Assembly (NCBI RefSeq): GCF_000184745.1
Contig: NC_014931.1
Location: forward strand, 5,952,001 to 6,016,000
Length of the DNA stretch: 64,000 nt
Direction of reading: 5' to 3'
From: Variovorax paradoxus EPS
GTDB taxonomy: Bacteria > Pseudomonadota > Gammaproteobacteria > Burkholderiales > Burkholderiaceae_C
A program made the position numbers and the translations under genes. The notes beneath the pieces are model-generated. The model did no database searches and was not told where the DNA came from. It was given only the letters and a program-made list of their open reading frames with translations. Below are positions 34,305-49,270 of the stretch, one piece after another (position 1 is the first letter of the stretch; each line of letters opens with the position of its first letter).

Positions 34305-35342
34305 TCATCTGCGTCCGCGCTGCAGGAATGCGACGATGATGATCACGAAGCCCTGCACCGCAGCGTTCAGGTACACGCTGATGATGCTGGTGAGGTTCAG
34401 GATGTTGCTGATGACCGAGAGCAGGATCGCGCCCACCACGGTGCCGGTGATGCTGCCCGCGCCGCCCTTCAATGCGGTGCCGCCAACGATCACCGCGGCG
34501 ATCGCCTCGAGCTCCCACAGGAGGCCGGTGGTCGGCGAGGCCGAGCCGAGGCGCGGCACGTACAGCAGCGTCGCGATGCCCACGCACACACCGAGCAGCA
34601 CGTAGGTCATGATCTTCACGCGGTCCACATCGACCGCCGCGTAGCGCGCCACCTGCTCGTTCGATCCGATGGCCTGCACGTAGCGCCCATAGGCCGTGCG
34701 GTTGAGGATGACGCCGCCGATGATCGCAACGATCACGAACACCCACACCGGCACCGGAATGCCCGCAAGGCTCGCGTAGTACACCGGCGCATAGAGGTCC
34801 GACAGTTCGTTGTCGAGCGTGAGCGCGCCACCATCGGCAAAGTACGTGAGGTACGCGCGAAAGATGCCGAGCGTTCCGAGCGTCACGATGAAGGGCTCGA
34901 TGCGCCCCTTGGTGATCAACAGGCCGTGCGCGAGGCCGAACACCGCGCCCAGCACGATGGCCAGCACCGCGCCCATCACCACCGCCAGCATCGGCGAGCC
35001 CGAGGCGGGGCCGGCCCAGTTGATGAACATGATCACGCTGCCCGCGATGAGCGCGGCCATCGAACCCACCGACAAGTCGATGCCGCCCGAGATGATCACG
35101 AAGCACATGCCCACCGCGATGATGCCGATGAAAGCCGTGCGCGTGAGCACGTTCATCGCGTTGTCGACTGTTGCGAAGTCGCTGTTGAGCAGCGTGCCCG
35201 CAATGCACAGCAGCACGAGGCCGATGACCGGGCCGAGGCCGTGCAGGCGCTCGGTCCAGCGCGGCTTGGCTTCGCTGCGGTGCGCGGCGGCTGCTGCCGC
35301 TTCAGGCTGCTGCGACGGGGGAGTTTGCTGTTCCGGTGGCAT
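34305..35342 (-). CDS. Sugar ABC transporter permease (RbsC-like, BPD_transp_2)
   Basis: A 345-residue inner-membrane protein with about nine or ten helices. Family marks: [22 protein letters not shown] with the conserved GGIDLSVG, and [20 protein letters not shown] near the C-terminal third. It partners with the downstream binding protein and upstream ATPase. Its start lies 41 bases inside the ATPase gene, an unusually long overlap for this operon type. The N-terminus has a Gln/Ala-rich cytoplasmic stretch before the first helix. Confidence 0.92.
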   Translation of the reverse strand: MPPEQQTPPSQQPEAAAAAAHRSEAKPRWTERLHGLGPVIGLVLLCIAGTLLNSDFATVDNAMNVLTRTAFIGIIAVGMCFVIISGGIDLSVGSMAALIAGSVIMFINWAGPASGSPMLAVVMGAVLAIVLGAVFGLAHGLLITKGRIEPFIVTLGTLGIFRAYLTYFADGGALTLDNELSDLYAPVYYASLAGIPVPVWVFVIVAIIGGVILNRTAYGRYVQAIGSNEQVARYAAVDVDRVKIMTYVLLGVCVGIATLLYVPRLGSASPTTGLLWELEAIAAVIVGGTALKGGAGSITGTVVGAILLSVISNILNLTSIISVYLNAAVQGFVIIIVAFLQRGRR

Positions 35343-36843
35343 GAGCGATGAGCTCCTCTTCAGTCAAATGGTCCGCGTCGAGCGTGGCAACCAGCTTGCC
35401 CGCGCGCATCACCGCGACGCGATGGCACAGGCCGATCAGTTCCATCAGCTCCGACGAGACGACGATCACCGCGAGCCCTTCGCGGGCGAGTCGCTGGATC
35501 AGGAAATAGATGTCGCGCTTGGCGCCCACGTCCACGCCGCGCGTGGGCTCGTCGAGCACCACCACCTTGGGCTGCGGCTGCAGCACCTTGGCGAGCGCGA
35601 GCTTCTGCTGGTTGCCGCCCGAGAGCGACGACGCCTTCACATCGAGCGAGCCGGTTCGGATGCCGTAGTCCTTCACCGCTTCGGCCAATGCGCCGCGCTC
35701 GCCGTCGGGCTGCAGCCAGGGCTTGGCATAGCGCTCGAGCGCCATCAGCGTGAGGTTCTGGCGCAGGCCGAAGTCCACGTGCAGGCCCTTGCCCTTGCGG
35801 TCTTCGCTCAGGTACGTGAGGCCGTGCTTGGCGGCATCGCGCGGATTGCGCCAGCCCTTGTTGTGGGGCACGGGCTTGCCGAGCATCTCGACGCTGCCGC
35901 TCGCGGGGCGCAGGCCCAGCAGGCCTTCGAAGAGTTCGGTGCGGCCTGCGCCGACGAGGCCCGCGAAGCCGAGGATCTCGCCGGGGCGCACTTCGAAGCT
36001 CGCGTCCTGCGCCCAGCCGGGCACGGTGAAGTTGCGCACGCGCATGGCCGGCGCGTCGGCCGCGACGACGAGGTCGCGCGGCGGATAAAGGTCGGCCAGT
36101 TCGCGGCCCACCATCAGGTTGGCCATCTGGTGGCGCGTGACATCCGGCGTGAGCGCGCGGGCGACGAAGCGGCCGTCGCGCATCACAATCACCTCGTCGG
36201 TCACCTGCTCCACCTCGTCGAGCTTGTGCGAGATGTAGACGATGGTCACGCCATCGGCGCGCAGCTGCGCGATGAGCTTGAACAGGCGCTCGGTTTCGCC
36301 GGGCGTGAGCGTGGCGGTGGGCTCGTCCATGATGAGCAGACGCGCGCGCCGGGCGATGGCCTTGGCGATCTCGACGAGCTGCTTCTCGGCGACGATAAGC
36401 TTGCGCACCTTGGTGCGGGGATCGACCTGCAGACCGACGGCGGCGAGCGCGGCAGCGGCGTCGCGCTCCATCGAGGTGTCGTCCAGCAGCCAGCCTTTTT
36501 TCTTTTCGTGGCCGAGGAAGATGTTCTGCGCAACGCTCAGGTCTTCGGCGAGGTTGAACTCCTGGTGGATCAGCACGATGCCCAGCGCCTCGGCATCGCG
36601 CGAACTCGTGAACTGCTGCGGCTGGCCGTTGATGCGCAGCGTGCCGCCAGTGAGCTGTTCGTAGCCCGCGAGGATCTTCATCAGCGTGGACTTGCCCGCG
36701 CCGTTCTCACCGAGGAGGCCGTACACGCGGCCGGGCGCGAGCGCGAAGCTCACGCCGTGCAGCACCTGCACCGGGCCGAAGGCCTTCACCACGCCGTCGA
36801 ACTCGACGGCGACGCTGCCCTTGGGGTTCTCTGTTCCACTCAT
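35302..36843 (-). CDS. Sugar ABC transporter ATP-binding protein, two tandem domains (RbsA-like)
   Basis: A 513-residue ATPase with two ABC domains. The first has Walker [10 protein letters not shown] near residue 44, Q-loop [12 protein letters not shown], and Walker [13 protein letters not shown]. The second is typical of the CUT2/ribose group: a degenerate Walker A (GLVGAGRTE), [22 protein letters not shown], plus the SEDRKGKGL signature. It energises sugar uptake. The ATG overlaps the end of the ROK gene by four bases and the gene runs 41 bases into the permease gene. Confidence 0.94.
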   Translation of the reverse strand: MSGTENPKGSVAVEFDGVVKAFGPVQVLHGVSFALAPGRVYGLLGENGAGKSTLMKILAGYEQLTGGTLRINGQPQQFTSSRDAEALGIVLIHQEFNLAEDLSVAQNIFLGHEKKKGWLLDDTSMERDAAAALAAVGLQVDPRTKVRKLIVAEKQLVEIAKAIARRARLLIMDEPTATLTPGETERLFKLIAQLRADGVTIVYISHKLDEVEQVTDEVIVMRDGRFVARALTPDVTRHQMANLMVGRELADLYPPRDLVVAADAPAMRVRNFTVPGWAQDASFEVRPGEILGFAGLVGAGRTELFEGLLGLRPASGSVEMLGKPVPHNKGWRNPRDAAKHGLTYLSEDRKGKGLHVDFGLRQNLTLMALERYAKPWLQPDGERGALAEAVKDYGIRTGSLDVKASSLSGGNQQKLALAKVLQPQPKVVVLDEPTRGVDVGAKRDIYFLIQRLAREGLAVIVVSSELMELIGLCHRVAVMRAGKLVATLDADHLTEEELIAHATGTANSPVAAA

Positions 36844-38042
36844 GGCGCCACTCCGCGAACTTTCAGGGTCTCGTGCATCGCGAGCACGCCGGCGCCGACG
36901 AGGCCGCCTTGCGTGCCCAGCGGCGTGTACTGGATTTCCAGATGCCGCGTGGAAAGCGCGAGCGAGCGCTGATACACGCTCTGCCGCACGGCCGCGAGAA
37001 ACAGCGGCCCGATGCGCGTGATGCCACCGCCGATGAACACGTGCGACGGATTGAAGAAATTGACGATCGACGCGAGCATCTGCCCGATCAGGCTGCCCGC
37101 TCGCTGGATGATGCCGTTGGCCGCGGTGTCGCCGCCGCGGCTGGCCTGACCGACGTCGATCGCGTCGATGCGGCCGTGCACGCGCAGGCACTCGGCCAGC
37201 ACCTCGCTTCCGCCCGCCTCGGCCGCCTGCATCGCCATGCGGGTGATCGCGGGGCCGGCCGCCATCGCCTCGACGCAGCCGAGGTTGCCGCAGTGGCAGA
37301 GCGGGCCCGCCTGGTCGACGCAGATGTGGCCCACGTCACCGGCCGAGCCCGCGGCGCCGCGGTACACCTCGCCGTGGCAGACGATGCCGCAGCCGATGCC
37401 GGTGCCGACCTTGATGACGAGGAAATTGGTGAGCGAGCGCTTCAGGCGCCACAGTTCGCCGAGCGCCATGAGGTTCACGTCGTTGTCGACGAAGACGGGC
37501 GCCGCGTAGTCCTCGCGCAGGTAGTCGCGGATCGAGAAGCTGTCCCAGGCCGGCATGAGCGGCGGGTTCACGAGCTGGCCGATCTCGAAGTTGACGGGGC
37601 CGGGCACGCCGATGCCGATGCCCAGCACGCTCTTCGCGCTGTGGCCGCAGCGGGCCAGCAACTCGCGCATCAGCGTGCGCACGCGGGCCAGGACGACCGC
37701 GGGGCCGTCGCGCACGTCGGCGGGTTCGTCGTGCTGCGCGAGCACGGTGAGGTCGGGGCGCAGCACCGCGACGTCGAGGCTGGTGGCGCCGATGTCGATG
37801 CCGATGAGTACGCCGAGGCCGGCATGGAGCTGGAGGTTTTCGGCGCGGCGTCCGCCTGAAGAACGTTGCAGGCCGGCCTCGGCCAGCAGGCCCTGATCGA
37901 CGAGCCCGGCGATCAGCGCATTGGCCTTGCTCTTGGAGAAGCCGAGCTGTTCGGCCATGGCATGGCGCGAGCCGCCGGCCGACCAGAAGGTCGTTTCCAG
38001 CAACTGCATCTCATGAGCAGTGATGCCACTCCAGGGTGCCAC
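36840..38042 (-). CDS. ROK family transcriptional regulator
   Basis: A 400-residue repressor: an N-terminal winged helix-turn-helix (AMAEQLGFSKSKANALIAGLVDQGLL) joined to a ROK sugar-kinase-like domain with GIDIGATSLDVAV, GIGVPGPVNFE and the zinc site CHCGNLGCVEA. Like NagC/Mlc/XylR it probably binds the operon's sugar and loses DNA affinity. The start is GTG with GGAG eight bases ahead. It is the first gene of the transporter operon, so it likely controls its own transcription. Confidence 0.9.
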   Translation of the reverse strand: MAPWSGITAHEMQLLETTFWSAGGSRHAMAEQLGFSKSKANALIAGLVDQGLLAEAGLQRSSGGRRAENLQLHAGLGVLIGIDIGATSLDVAVLRPDLTVLAQHDEPADVRDGPAVVLARVRTLMRELLARCGHSAKSVLGIGIGVPGPVNFEIGQLVNPPLMPAWDSFSIRDYLREDYAAPVFVDNDVNLMALGELWRLKRSLTNFLVIKVGTGIGCGIVCHGEVYRGAAGSAGDVGHICVDQAGPLCHCGNLGCVEAMAAGPAITRMAMQAAEAGGSEVLAECLRVHGRIDAIDVGQASRGGDTAANGIIQRAGSLIGQMLASIVNFFNPSHVFIGGGITRIGPLFLAAVRQSVYQRSLALSTRHLEIQYTPLGTQGGLVGAGVLAMHETLKVRGVAP

Positions 38043-38189
38043 GCGCTTGTCTCCGTGTTCTTTTTGCCTGCTCCGCAGCCTGGGGCTGTCGGGCGAACGC
38101 GAATACTAGGGGCAGGTCTTCAGCCGGACAAGGCCGAACTTCGACCAAGTTCAGCTCGAAGATGGCTTGATGCACGCGTCCAGACGCAA

Positions 38190-38213
38190 AAAAGCCGCCC
38201 GAAGGCGGCTTTT
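38190..38213 (-). terminator. Terminator of the ATP synthase operon
   Basis: A perfect 10-bp stem AAAAGCCGCC / GGCGGCTTTT with a 4-base loop, about 30 bases beyond the atpC stop. The minus strand continues with T6. It ends the atpIBEFHAGDC transcript. Confidence 0.92.
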
Positions 38214-38244
38214 CCTGGGAAGAAGCGCTGGCGCGCTTCCTTGC

Positions 38245-38664
38245 CTACTTCTTCTGGCGATACTTGCGCAGCGCAGCGATCTGCGCAGCCATCACGGCCA
38301 GTTCGGATTGCGCCATCGCGATGTCGATGTCGCTCTTCGCGTTCTTCAGCGCTTCCTCGGCGGCGGCCTTGGCCACGTTCGCCTTTTCGTCGTCGAGGTC
38401 CTTGCCGCGGATCGCGGTGTCGGACAGCACGGTGACGGCGTTCGGCTGCACTTCGAGAATGCCGCCGGCCACGAAGACGAACTCTTCGCCGCCGTCGGCC
38501 GTCTCGATGCGCACGGCGCCGGGACGGATGCGCGTGATCAGCGGGGTGTGGCGCGGATAGATGCCGAGCTCACCGGCTTCACCGGGCAGCGCGACGAACT
38601 TGGCTTCGCCCGAGAAGATCGACTCTTCCGCGCTGACCACGTCCACATGAATAGTGTTTGCCAT
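38245..38664 (-). CDS. atpC: ATP synthase F1 epsilon subunit
   Basis: A 139-residue central-stalk subunit. The N-terminal beta-sandwich starts [21 protein letters not shown] and has [14 protein letters not shown]. The C-terminal helical hairpin, which can inhibit ATP hydrolysis, spans the Ala/Lys-rich last 45 residues and ends LRKYRQKK. It is last in the atp operon, 129 bases after atpD, and a terminator follows. Confidence 0.96.
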   Translation of the reverse strand: MANTIHVDVVSAEESIFSGEAKFVALPGEAGELGIYPRHTPLITRIRPGAVRIETADGGEEFVFVAGGILEVQPNAVTVLSDTAIRGKDLDDEKANVAKAAAEEALKNAKSDIDIAMAQSELAVMAAQIAALRKYRQKK

Positions 38665-38793
38665 CTGTTGTCCTTTGCCCTGTTTGAAGAAGGGTGCGGA
38701 AAGCAAGCAGTCGGCCGTCTGGTGAGGCGCCGCGCACAGCCGTACATCGGTACGGCGAGCCGGCAACGAAGCCAAGCGGTCGACTGCGCCGCT

Positions 38794-40323
<1,530 letters not shown>

Positions 40324-40713
40324 TCAGCACTTCATGGCCGTCGCTTGTGCAGCGAAAGCGTCCGAAGCAGCCTTGCAGGCCTGGCCCAAGGCTGCCTTGT
40401 CGGCGCCCATCGAAGCCCAGGTGGCCTTGGTCTGGTCGAGGCTGGCCTTCATCGCATCGGCGGCAGCGCCGCTTTGTGCGCCCACGCAGGTCTGGACCTT
40501 CGTCAGGTAGTCGTTGCACTCTTGCGGCAGGTCCGCGGCCGATGCCGTCGGGGCTGCAGCAGCAGGTGCTGCTGCGGCCGGCGCCGATGCCGGAGCGGCA
40601 GGAGCGGGCGCAGGTGCAGCGGCGGGAGCCGGAGCAGCAGCGGGCGCTTCTTCCTTCTTGGAACAAGCAGTCAGAGCGGCAGCAACAGCCACCAGAACGA
40701 GAAGTTTCTTCAT
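40324..40713 (-). CDS. Small Ala/Pro-rich lipoprotein inserted in the atp operon (DUF5339-like)
   Basis: A 129-residue lipoprotein: signal with lipobox LTAC at residue 17, then a 45-residue Ala/Pro low-complexity linker, then a small helical domain with four cysteines (ECNDYLTKVQTC, QACKAA and the C-terminal MKC). This spacing resembles DUF5339 proteins. It is surface- or periplasm-facing and has no known link to ATP synthase. It lies between atpG and atpD on the same strand, with gaps of 88 and 129 bases on its two sides, larger than elsewhere in the operon. Confidence 0.82.
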   Translation of the reverse strand: MKKLLVLVAVAAALTACSKKEEAPAAAPAPAAAPAPAPAAPASAPAAAAPAAAAPTASAADLPQECNDYLTKVQTCVGAQSGAAADAMKASLDQTKATWASMGADKAALGQACKAASDAFAAQATAMKC

Positions 40714-40801
40714 GTGCGCAAAGTCCCCTAAAAAGTAGGCCTGTGTTATCGGACGCGCAGAGCGCGCCCGTTCGGCAATGTGGCCCGTTGCATTGCCTCG
40801 A

Positions 40802-41677
40802 TCAAACGCCGGCGGCCGCTGCCGCACCCGACACGATTTCCGACAGCTCTTTCGTGATGCCGGCCTGGCGGGTCTTGTTGTAGACCAGCTTCAGCTCGCT
40901 GATCACGTTGCCTGCGTTGTCGGTGGCCGCCTTCATGGCCACCATCCGCGCCGAATGCTCGGACGCCATGTTTTCGGCCACGGCCTGGTAGACCAGCGAC
41001 TCCGCATAGCGCACCAGCAATTCGTCGATCACGCTCGGCGCATCGGGCTCGTAGATGTAGTCCCACGAATGCTGGCCTTCCTCGACTTGCAGCGAGTCTG
41101 CGGCCAGCGGCAGCAGTTGCTCCACGAGCGGCTCCTGCTTGATCGTGTTGATGAACTTCGTGTAGCACAGGTACACGGCCGAGAGCTTGCCTTCCGCGTA
41201 AGCGTCCAGCAGCGTCTTGACCGGGCCGATGAGCTTGTCCAGATGGGGCGTGTCACCCAGGTGGGTGACATGCGCGACCACGCGGGCGCCGATGCGGTTC
41301 AGAAAGCCCAGGCCCTTGCTGCCGATGGCGACCGACTCGATGGCGACGCCGGCAGCCTGCGCCTCCCGCATCCTCACGGTCACGGCGCGCAGCAGGTTGG
41401 TGTTCAAGCCACCGCACAGTCCCTTGTCGCTCGTCACGATGATGAAGCCGATGGCCTTGGCCTCGTTCTTCTTCATGAAGGCGTGTGTGTACTCGGGATT
41501 GGCCTTGCCAAGGTTCGCAGCGATGTTGCGGATCTTCTCGCTGTAGGGGCGGGCGGCACGCATGCGCTCTTGCGCCTTGCGCATCTTGGAAACCGAGACC
41601 ATTTCCATGGCCTTGGTGATCTTCTTGGTGTTTTCCACCGATTTGATCTTGCCGCGGATTTCCTTACCAGCTGCCAT
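40802..41677 (-). CDS. atpG: ATP synthase F1 gamma subunit
   Basis: A 291-residue central rotor shaft. The N-terminal helix [27 protein letters not shown] and the C-terminal helix with [38 protein letters not shown] are the conserved coiled coil. The middle Rossmann-like part has [12 protein letters not shown] (here [12 protein letters not shown]). It follows atpA by 33 bases. The C-terminal end is GAAAAAGV, slightly longer than in E. coli. Confidence 0.96.
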   Translation of the reverse strand: MAAGKEIRGKIKSVENTKKITKAMEMVSVSKMRKAQERMRAARPYSEKIRNIAANLGKANPEYTHAFMKKNEAKAIGFIIVTSDKGLCGGLNTNLLRAVTVRMREAQAAGVAIESVAIGSKGLGFLNRIGARVVAHVTHLGDTPHLDKLIGPVKTLLDAYAEGKLSAVYLCYTKFINTIKQEPLVEQLLPLAADSLQVEEGQHSWDYIYEPDAPSVIDELLVRYAESLVYQAVAENMASEHSARMVAMKAATDNAGNVISELKLVYNKTRQAGITKELSEIVSGAAAAAGV

Positions 41678-41710
41678 ATGAACTCCTTCTTGCGTCGGTC
41701 AAGGGGTCGA

Positions 41711-43324
<1,614 letters not shown>

Positions 43325-43373
43325 GACTCTTTCCTTCTTTCTTTAAATGGGGCCAACCGGCTGCAGTCCGCCC

Positions 43374-43904
43374 TCAGGCGGTGAGCGCCGCTTTCATTTG
43401 ATCCAGGCGTGCACGCACGGACGTATCGAGCACCTCGTCGCCGACCACGGCACGAATGCCGCCGATGAGGGTTTCATCGATTTCCAGACGCAGCTTCAGC
43501 TTGCGTCCGAAGCGCTTCTCGAGGGCTGCGCCCACGTCCTTCAGCGCTGCATCGTCGATGGGAAAGGCGCTGTAGACCATGGCATCGAACGCTCCGGCGC
43601 GCGCGTTGCAAAGAAGGCGGAACTGGGCCGCCACCTCGGGCAGTGCGGTCAGCCGGCCGTTTTCGATGATCGCGCGCAGGAAATTGCGTCCCGCCTCGGG
43701 CAGCGGTTGAGGCACAAGGCCTGCCGTCAGGTCGATGACCTGATCGTCAGGAACCTTCGGATTGGCCGCGAATGCGAGCAACTGGTCATTGGCCGCGATG
43801 GCCGCCAGCTGGTCCAACCAGCCGGCCGCGCCTTGAAGGTCCTTCGAAGAGGCCTTGAAGAGCGCTTCCGCATAAGGACGGGCGATGGTCGCTAGTTCGG
43901 CCAT
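43374..43904 (-). CDS. atpH: ATP synthase F1 delta subunit
   Basis: A 176-residue peripheral-stalk subunit. The N-terminal helical domain [18 protein letters not shown] binds the top of F1; the C-terminal part has [47 protein letters not shown], the OSCP/delta signature. It is 7 bases after atpF. Confidence 0.96.
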   Translation of the reverse strand: MAELATIARPYAEALFKASSKDLQGAAGWLDQLAAIAANDQLLAFAANPKVPDDQVIDLTAGLVPQPLPEAGRNFLRAIIENGRLTALPEVAAQFRLLCNARAGAFDAMVYSAFPIDDAALKDVGAALEKRFGRKLKLRLEIDETLIGGIRAVVGDEVLDTSVRARLDQMKAALTA

Positions 43905-43911
43905 GTCGTCC

Positions 43912-44382
43912 TCAGAGCTCGGTCTTCAGGCGCTGGAGCAGATCGGCATGGACGCCGGCGTCGACTTCCTTGCGAAGAATCTGCTCGGCACCCTTGACGG
44001 CCAGCGCGGCCACCTGCTCGCGCAGGGCCTCGCGGGCATGCACGGACTGCTGCTCGGCTTCGGCGTGCGCGGCGGCCACGATCTTGTTGGCCTCCTCGGT
44101 TGCACGGCCCTTGGCCTCTTCGACGATTTGCTGGGCGCGGCGCTCGGCATCGGCCAGGCGGTTGGTGGTCTCGTTACGAGACTGCACCAATTCCTGCTCG
44201 ACACGCTGGTTGGCGGAAGCGAGTTCAGCCTTGGCCTTCTCGGCGGCCGCCAGGCCCGCGGCGATCTTTTGTGCACGTTCGTCCAGCGCCTTGGCGATGG
44301 GCGGCCACACGAATTTCATCGTGAACAGCACCAGCAACAAGAAGACGATGGCCTGAACGAACAGGGTCGCGTTGATACTCAC
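43912..44382 (-). CDS. atpF: ATP synthase Fo b subunit
   Basis: A 156-residue stator. One N-terminal membrane helix ([20 protein letters not shown]) is followed by a long charged dimerising helix rich in Ala/Glu/Lys/Gln, ending at the delta-contact region (LLQRLKTEL). Standard length for a homodimeric b subunit; no second b' gene is present. Confidence 0.96.
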   Translation of the reverse strand: MSINATLFVQAIVFLLLVLFTMKFVWPPIAKALDERAQKIAAGLAAAEKAKAELASANQRVEQELVQSRNETTNRLADAERRAQQIVEEAKGRATEEANKIVAAAHAEAEQQSVHAREALREQVAALAVKGAEQILRKEVDAGVHADLLQRLKTEL

Positions 44383-44415
44383 GGCAACACCTTTCTGGAG
44401 TGGCGTTGAACGGGC

Positions 44416-44694
<279 letters not shown>

Positions 44695-44734
44695 TTAGGA
44701 CAGATTGAAAGCGAACGAAAAGAAAAAGGGAAAC

Positions 44735-46109
<1,375 letters not shown>

Positions 46110-46156
46110 TTGAGTTGCCGTCCACGCCGTCTCCGCAGAATTTCACAAAGCCATTG

Positions 46157-46162
46157 ATTATA
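46157..46162 (-). promoter_or_regulatory. Consensus -10 box (TATAAT) of the ATP synthase operon
   Basis: A perfect TATAAT on the minus strand, 48 bases before the atpI ATG. The matching -35 region is GC-rich and weak. The divergent gene dat starts 84 bases away on the other side. Confidence 0.45.
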
Positions 46163-46245
46163 AGTAAAAACCCAGGCGATCCCAGCATCGCGGGGCACGC
46201 CGTGTGCGTCAGACGCCGAAAGTTCGCGCCGTCCATAATTTGCGG

Positions 46246-47139
46246 ATGGACTATATCTCCCCCGCGCTGCCCGATTCGCAGTGCTATCTCGACGGCAATT
46301 TCGTCCCGTTGCGGGACGCCAAGGTCAGCGTGCTGGACCGCGGCTTCATCTTCGGCGACGGCATCTACGAGGTGATTCCCGTGTACGGCGGCCAGCCCTT
46401 CTGCTTCGAAGAGCACATGGCGCGTCTCGATCGCTCACTCGCCGAGCTGCAGATCGCCAACCCACTCTCCCTCGCACAGTGGCGCGACATCGCGATGCGC
46501 TTGATCGCGCCAGGCGGCAACGCACCGCAAGCCGTCTACTTCCAGATCACCCGCGGCGTCGCGCCGCGCGACCACGCCATGATCAAGGGCCTCACGCCCA
46601 CCGTCTTCGTGATGGTGAACCCGCTGCCGCCCGTCTCCGACGCGGTGCGCGCCAAGGGCGTGACCTGCGTCACCGCAGACGACTTCCGCTGGCAGAAGGC
46701 CCACATCAAGAGCACCAGCCTGCTGGGCGCGGTGCTCTCGCGGCAGATCAGCGTGGAGGCCGGCGCGGCCGACACCGTCATGTTCCGCGGCGACTCGCTC
46801 AGTGAAGCGTCGTCGAGCAACGTGTGGATCGTGAAGGACGGCGTGCTCATCGGTCCGCCCAAGGACAACCTCGTGCTCACCGGCATCCGCTACGGCCTCC
46901 TTGAGCGCCTGTGCCGGGAAGGCGGCATTCCCTTCGCGCTGCGCCGCGTGTCGCGCGATGAAGTGTTCGGTGCCGACGAGCTCATCCTCTCCTCGGCCAG
47001 CAAGGAAGTGCTGCCCGTCGTCACCCTCGACGGCAAGACCATTGGCAACGGCCATCCCGGCCCCATCTACAAGAGCTTGTATGCCGCCTATCAACAGGCC
47101 AAGCAACGCAACGCTGAAAAGCAAGGAGCCACTGCATGA
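46246..47139 (+). CDS. dat: D-amino-acid transaminase (class IV PLP enzyme)
   Basis: A 297-residue fold-type IV aminotransferase of the BcaT/Dat/PabC family. Segments: YLDGNFVPLRDAKVSVLDRGFIFGDGIYEVI, the PLP lysine near WQKAHIKSTSLLG, and phosphate-binding GDSLSEASSSNVWIVKDG. Its position directly before DUF493 and lipB, with a 4-base overlap to DUF493, matches the 'dat-ybeD-lipB-lipA' order of beta-proteobacteria, which favours the D-amino-acid transaminase name over branched-chain or ADC lyase. The internal ATG (MDYISPALPD) is used. Confidence 0.9.
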   Translation: MDYISPALPDSQCYLDGNFVPLRDAKVSVLDRGFIFGDGIYEVIPVYGGQPFCFEEHMARLDRSLAELQIANPLSLAQWRDIAMRLIAPGGNAPQAVYFQITRGVAPRDHAMIKGLTPTVFVMVNPLPPVSDAVRAKGVTCVTADDFRWQKAHIKSTSLLGAVLSRQISVEAGAADTVMFRGDSLSEASSSNVWIVKDGVLIGPPKDNLVLTGIRYGLLERLCREGGIPFALRRVSRDEVFGADELILSSASKEVLPVVTLDGKTIGNGHPGPIYKSLYAAYQQAKQRNAEKQGATA

Positions 47140-47447
47140 CCGAGAACATCACCGACGACGCAGTCACCACGCCCATTCCCGATCCGCGCAAGGAATCGCT
47201 GATCGAATATCCCTCGCAGTTCCCGATCAAGGTCATGGGCGCCAAGACCGACGGCCTCGTGCACGCGATCACGCAGATCGCCGAGCAGTTCGATCCGACC
47301 TTCGACGCCACCACGGTCGAGCTGCGCGACAGCAAGGCGGGCAACTACCTGGGCGTGACGATCACCGTCACCGCCACCAGCCGCGAGCAGCTCGACGACC
47401 TCTATCGCGCGCTCTCGGGGCACCCGTCGGTCAAGGTCGTTCTTTGA
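47136..47447 (+). CDS. ybeD: DUF493 (YbeD-like) protein
   Basis: A 103-residue small ferredoxin-like-fold protein. The family segments are LIEYPSQFPIKVMGAKTDGLV and AGNYLGVTITVTATSREQLDDLYRALSGHPSVKVVL. E. coli YbeD is encoded beside lipB and is thought to link lipoate metabolism with allosteric control. Here it overlaps dat by four bases and leads into lipB. Confidence 0.93.
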   Translation: MTENITDDAVTTPIPDPRKESLIEYPSQFPIKVMGAKTDGLVHAITQIAEQFDPTFDATTVELRDSKAGNYLGVTITVTATSREQLDDLYRALSGHPSVKVVL

Positions 47448-47459
47448 GCTGAGCTTCGG

Positions 47460-48164
47460 ATGACGACGGTCGCAGACCTCCCGGTGAATACGGCCATCGC
47501 CCCGCAATGGCTGGGCCGCATTGACTACGCCGAGACCTTCGCGGCGATGAAGCAGTTCACGCTGGAGCGCTCGGCCGAGACGACGGACACGCTGTGGATC
47601 TGCGAGCACACTCCCGTGTTCACGCAAGGTGTTGCCGGCAAGCAGGACCACATCCTGAACCCCGGCGACATCCCCGTGGTGCAGACCGACCGCGGCGGGC
47701 AGGTCACCTTCCACGGCCCGGGCCAGGTGGTTGCGTATCCGCTGATCGACCTGCGCCGCGCCGGCTACTTCGTCAAGGAATACGTCTACCGCATCGAGGA
47801 ATCGGTGCTGCGCACGCTCGCGCATTTCGGTGTGACCGGCCACCGCGTGCCGGGCGCGCCGGGCATCTACGTGCGGCTCGACGACCCGTTCTCGCATGCG
47901 GCCTTGACCGGCCCGCGGCCCGCCAGCGACCCGTTCCGCGGCCTCGGCAAGATCGCCGCACTAGGCATCAAGGTGAGCCGCCACGCCACGTACCACGGCG
48001 TCGCGCTCAACGTCGACATGGACCTCGAACCCTTCTCGCGCATCAACCCTTGCGGCTACGCGGGGCTGCAAACGGTCGACCTTTCTACAATCGGCATCCA
48101 AACCACATGGGAAGAAGCTGCCCAGGTCCTGAGCCAAAAGCTCACCACCTACCTGGCGCCCTAG
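47460..48164 (+). CDS. lipB: Octanoyltransferase LipB
   Basis: A 234-residue enzyme that moves octanoyl from acyl carrier protein to the lipoyl domains of E2 and H proteins. Motifs: [46 protein letters not shown] with the catalytic lysine, and the acyl-cysteine in [11 protein letters not shown] 20-residue insert near [11 protein letters not shown] is slightly unusual. Cytosolic; lipA follows 8 bases later, giving the two-step de novo lipoate pathway. Confidence 0.95.
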   Translation: MTTVADLPVNTAIAPQWLGRIDYAETFAAMKQFTLERSAETTDTLWICEHTPVFTQGVAGKQDHILNPGDIPVVQTDRGGQVTFHGPGQVVAYPLIDLRRAGYFVKEYVYRIEESVLRTLAHFGVTGHRVPGAPGIYVRLDDPFSHAALTGPRPASDPFRGLGKIAALGIKVSRHATYHGVALNVDMDLEPFSRINPCGYAGLQTVDLSTIGIQTTWEEAAQVLSQKLTTYLAP

Positions 48165-48171
48165 CAATCCA

Positions 48172-49155
48172 ATGAGCACCACCGAAGTCGTCCGCGACGC
48201 CCAGAGCGCCGAAACCTACAACCCCCTGGCCAAGCAAAAAGCAGCGGCCAAGCTCTCGCGCATCCCCGTCAAGGTGGTGCAGACCGGCGAAGTGCTCAAG
48301 AAGCCCGAGTGGATTCGCGTGAAGGCCGGCAGCCCGACCACGCGCTTCTACGAGATCAAGCAGATCCTGCGCGAGAGCAACCTGCACACCGTCTGCGAAG
48401 AAGCCTCCTGCCCGAACATCGGCGAATGCTTCGGCAACGGCACGGCGACCTTCATGATCATGGGCGACAAGTGCACCCGCCGCTGCCCGTTCTGCGACGT
48501 GGGCCACGGCCGCCCCGACCCGCTGGACAAGGACGAGCCACTCAACCTCGCCAAGACCATCGCCAAGCTGCGCCTGAAGTACGTGGTGATCACCAGCGTC
48601 GACCGCGACGACCTGCGCGACGGCGGGAGCCAGCATTTCGTCGATTGCATCCAGAACATCCGCGAGCTCTCGCCGATGACGCAGATAGAGATCCTCGTGC
48701 CCGATTTCCGCGGCCGCGACGACCGCGCGCTCGATATCCTCAAGGCCGCGCCGCCCGACGTGATGAACCACAACCTGGAAACCGCGCCGCGCCTCTACAA
48801 GGAAGCGCGCCCCGGGAGCGACTACCAGTTCAGCTTGAATCTCTTGAAGAAGTTCAAGGCGCTGCACCCGGACGTGCCGACCAAGAGCGGCATCATGGTC
48901 GGCCTCGGCGAAACCGACGAAGAGATCCTGCAGGTGATGCGCGACATGCGCGCCCACGACATCGACATGCTGACCATCGGCCAGTACCTGTCACCGTCGG
49001 GCTCGCACCTGCCGGTGCGGCGCTATGTGCACCCGGACACGTTCAAGATGTTCGAGGAAGAGGCCTACAAGATGGGCTTCAGCCATGCGGCCGTGGGGGC
49101 GATGGTGCGGTCGAGTTATCACGCGGATCAGCAGGCGCACGCGGCTGGGGTCTAA
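48172..49155 (+). CDS. lipA: Lipoyl synthase LipA
   Basis: A 327-residue radical-SAM enzyme that inserts two sulfurs into octanoyl chains. The auxiliary cluster cysteines are in [12 protein letters not shown] near residue 75, and the radical SAM cluster is [13 protein letters not shown] (CxxxCxxC) near residue 102. HNLETAPRL and GLGETDEEI follow, and the C-terminal [10 protein letters not shown] carries the conserved serine ligand. It completes the dat-DUF493-lipB-lipA operon. Confidence 0.97.
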   Translation: MSTTEVVRDAQSAETYNPLAKQKAAAKLSRIPVKVVQTGEVLKKPEWIRVKAGSPTTRFYEIKQILRESNLHTVCEEASCPNIGECFGNGTATFMIMGDKCTRRCPFCDVGHGRPDPLDKDEPLNLAKTIAKLRLKYVVITSVDRDDLRDGGSQHFVDCIQNIRELSPMTQIEILVPDFRGRDDRALDILKAAPPDVMNHNLETAPRLYKEARPGSDYQFSLNLLKKFKALHPDVPTKSGIMVGLGETDEEILQVMRDMRAHDIDMLTIGQYLSPSGSHLPVRRYVHPDTFKMFEEEAYKMGFSHAAVGAMVRSSYHADQQAHAAGV

Positions 49156-49270
49156 GACGGCATCGTCCGCCGCTGGCGCGACCCGATCAAGCGCGCCGAT
49201 AGCTCGGCCTGTGGCTTGACACGGCTCCAGGGCATTCAGACAGACGCCCGCCAGCCGAGCCTGCATCCGG

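Noticed and set aside
38665..38793. A small gene in the atpD-atpC gap
   Set aside because: The 129-base gap has no start with a ribosome site and no frame with sensible composition.
49156..49270. A gene or terminator after lipA
   Set aside because: No hairpin with a T-run and no open frame of note; I see nothing in this gap.
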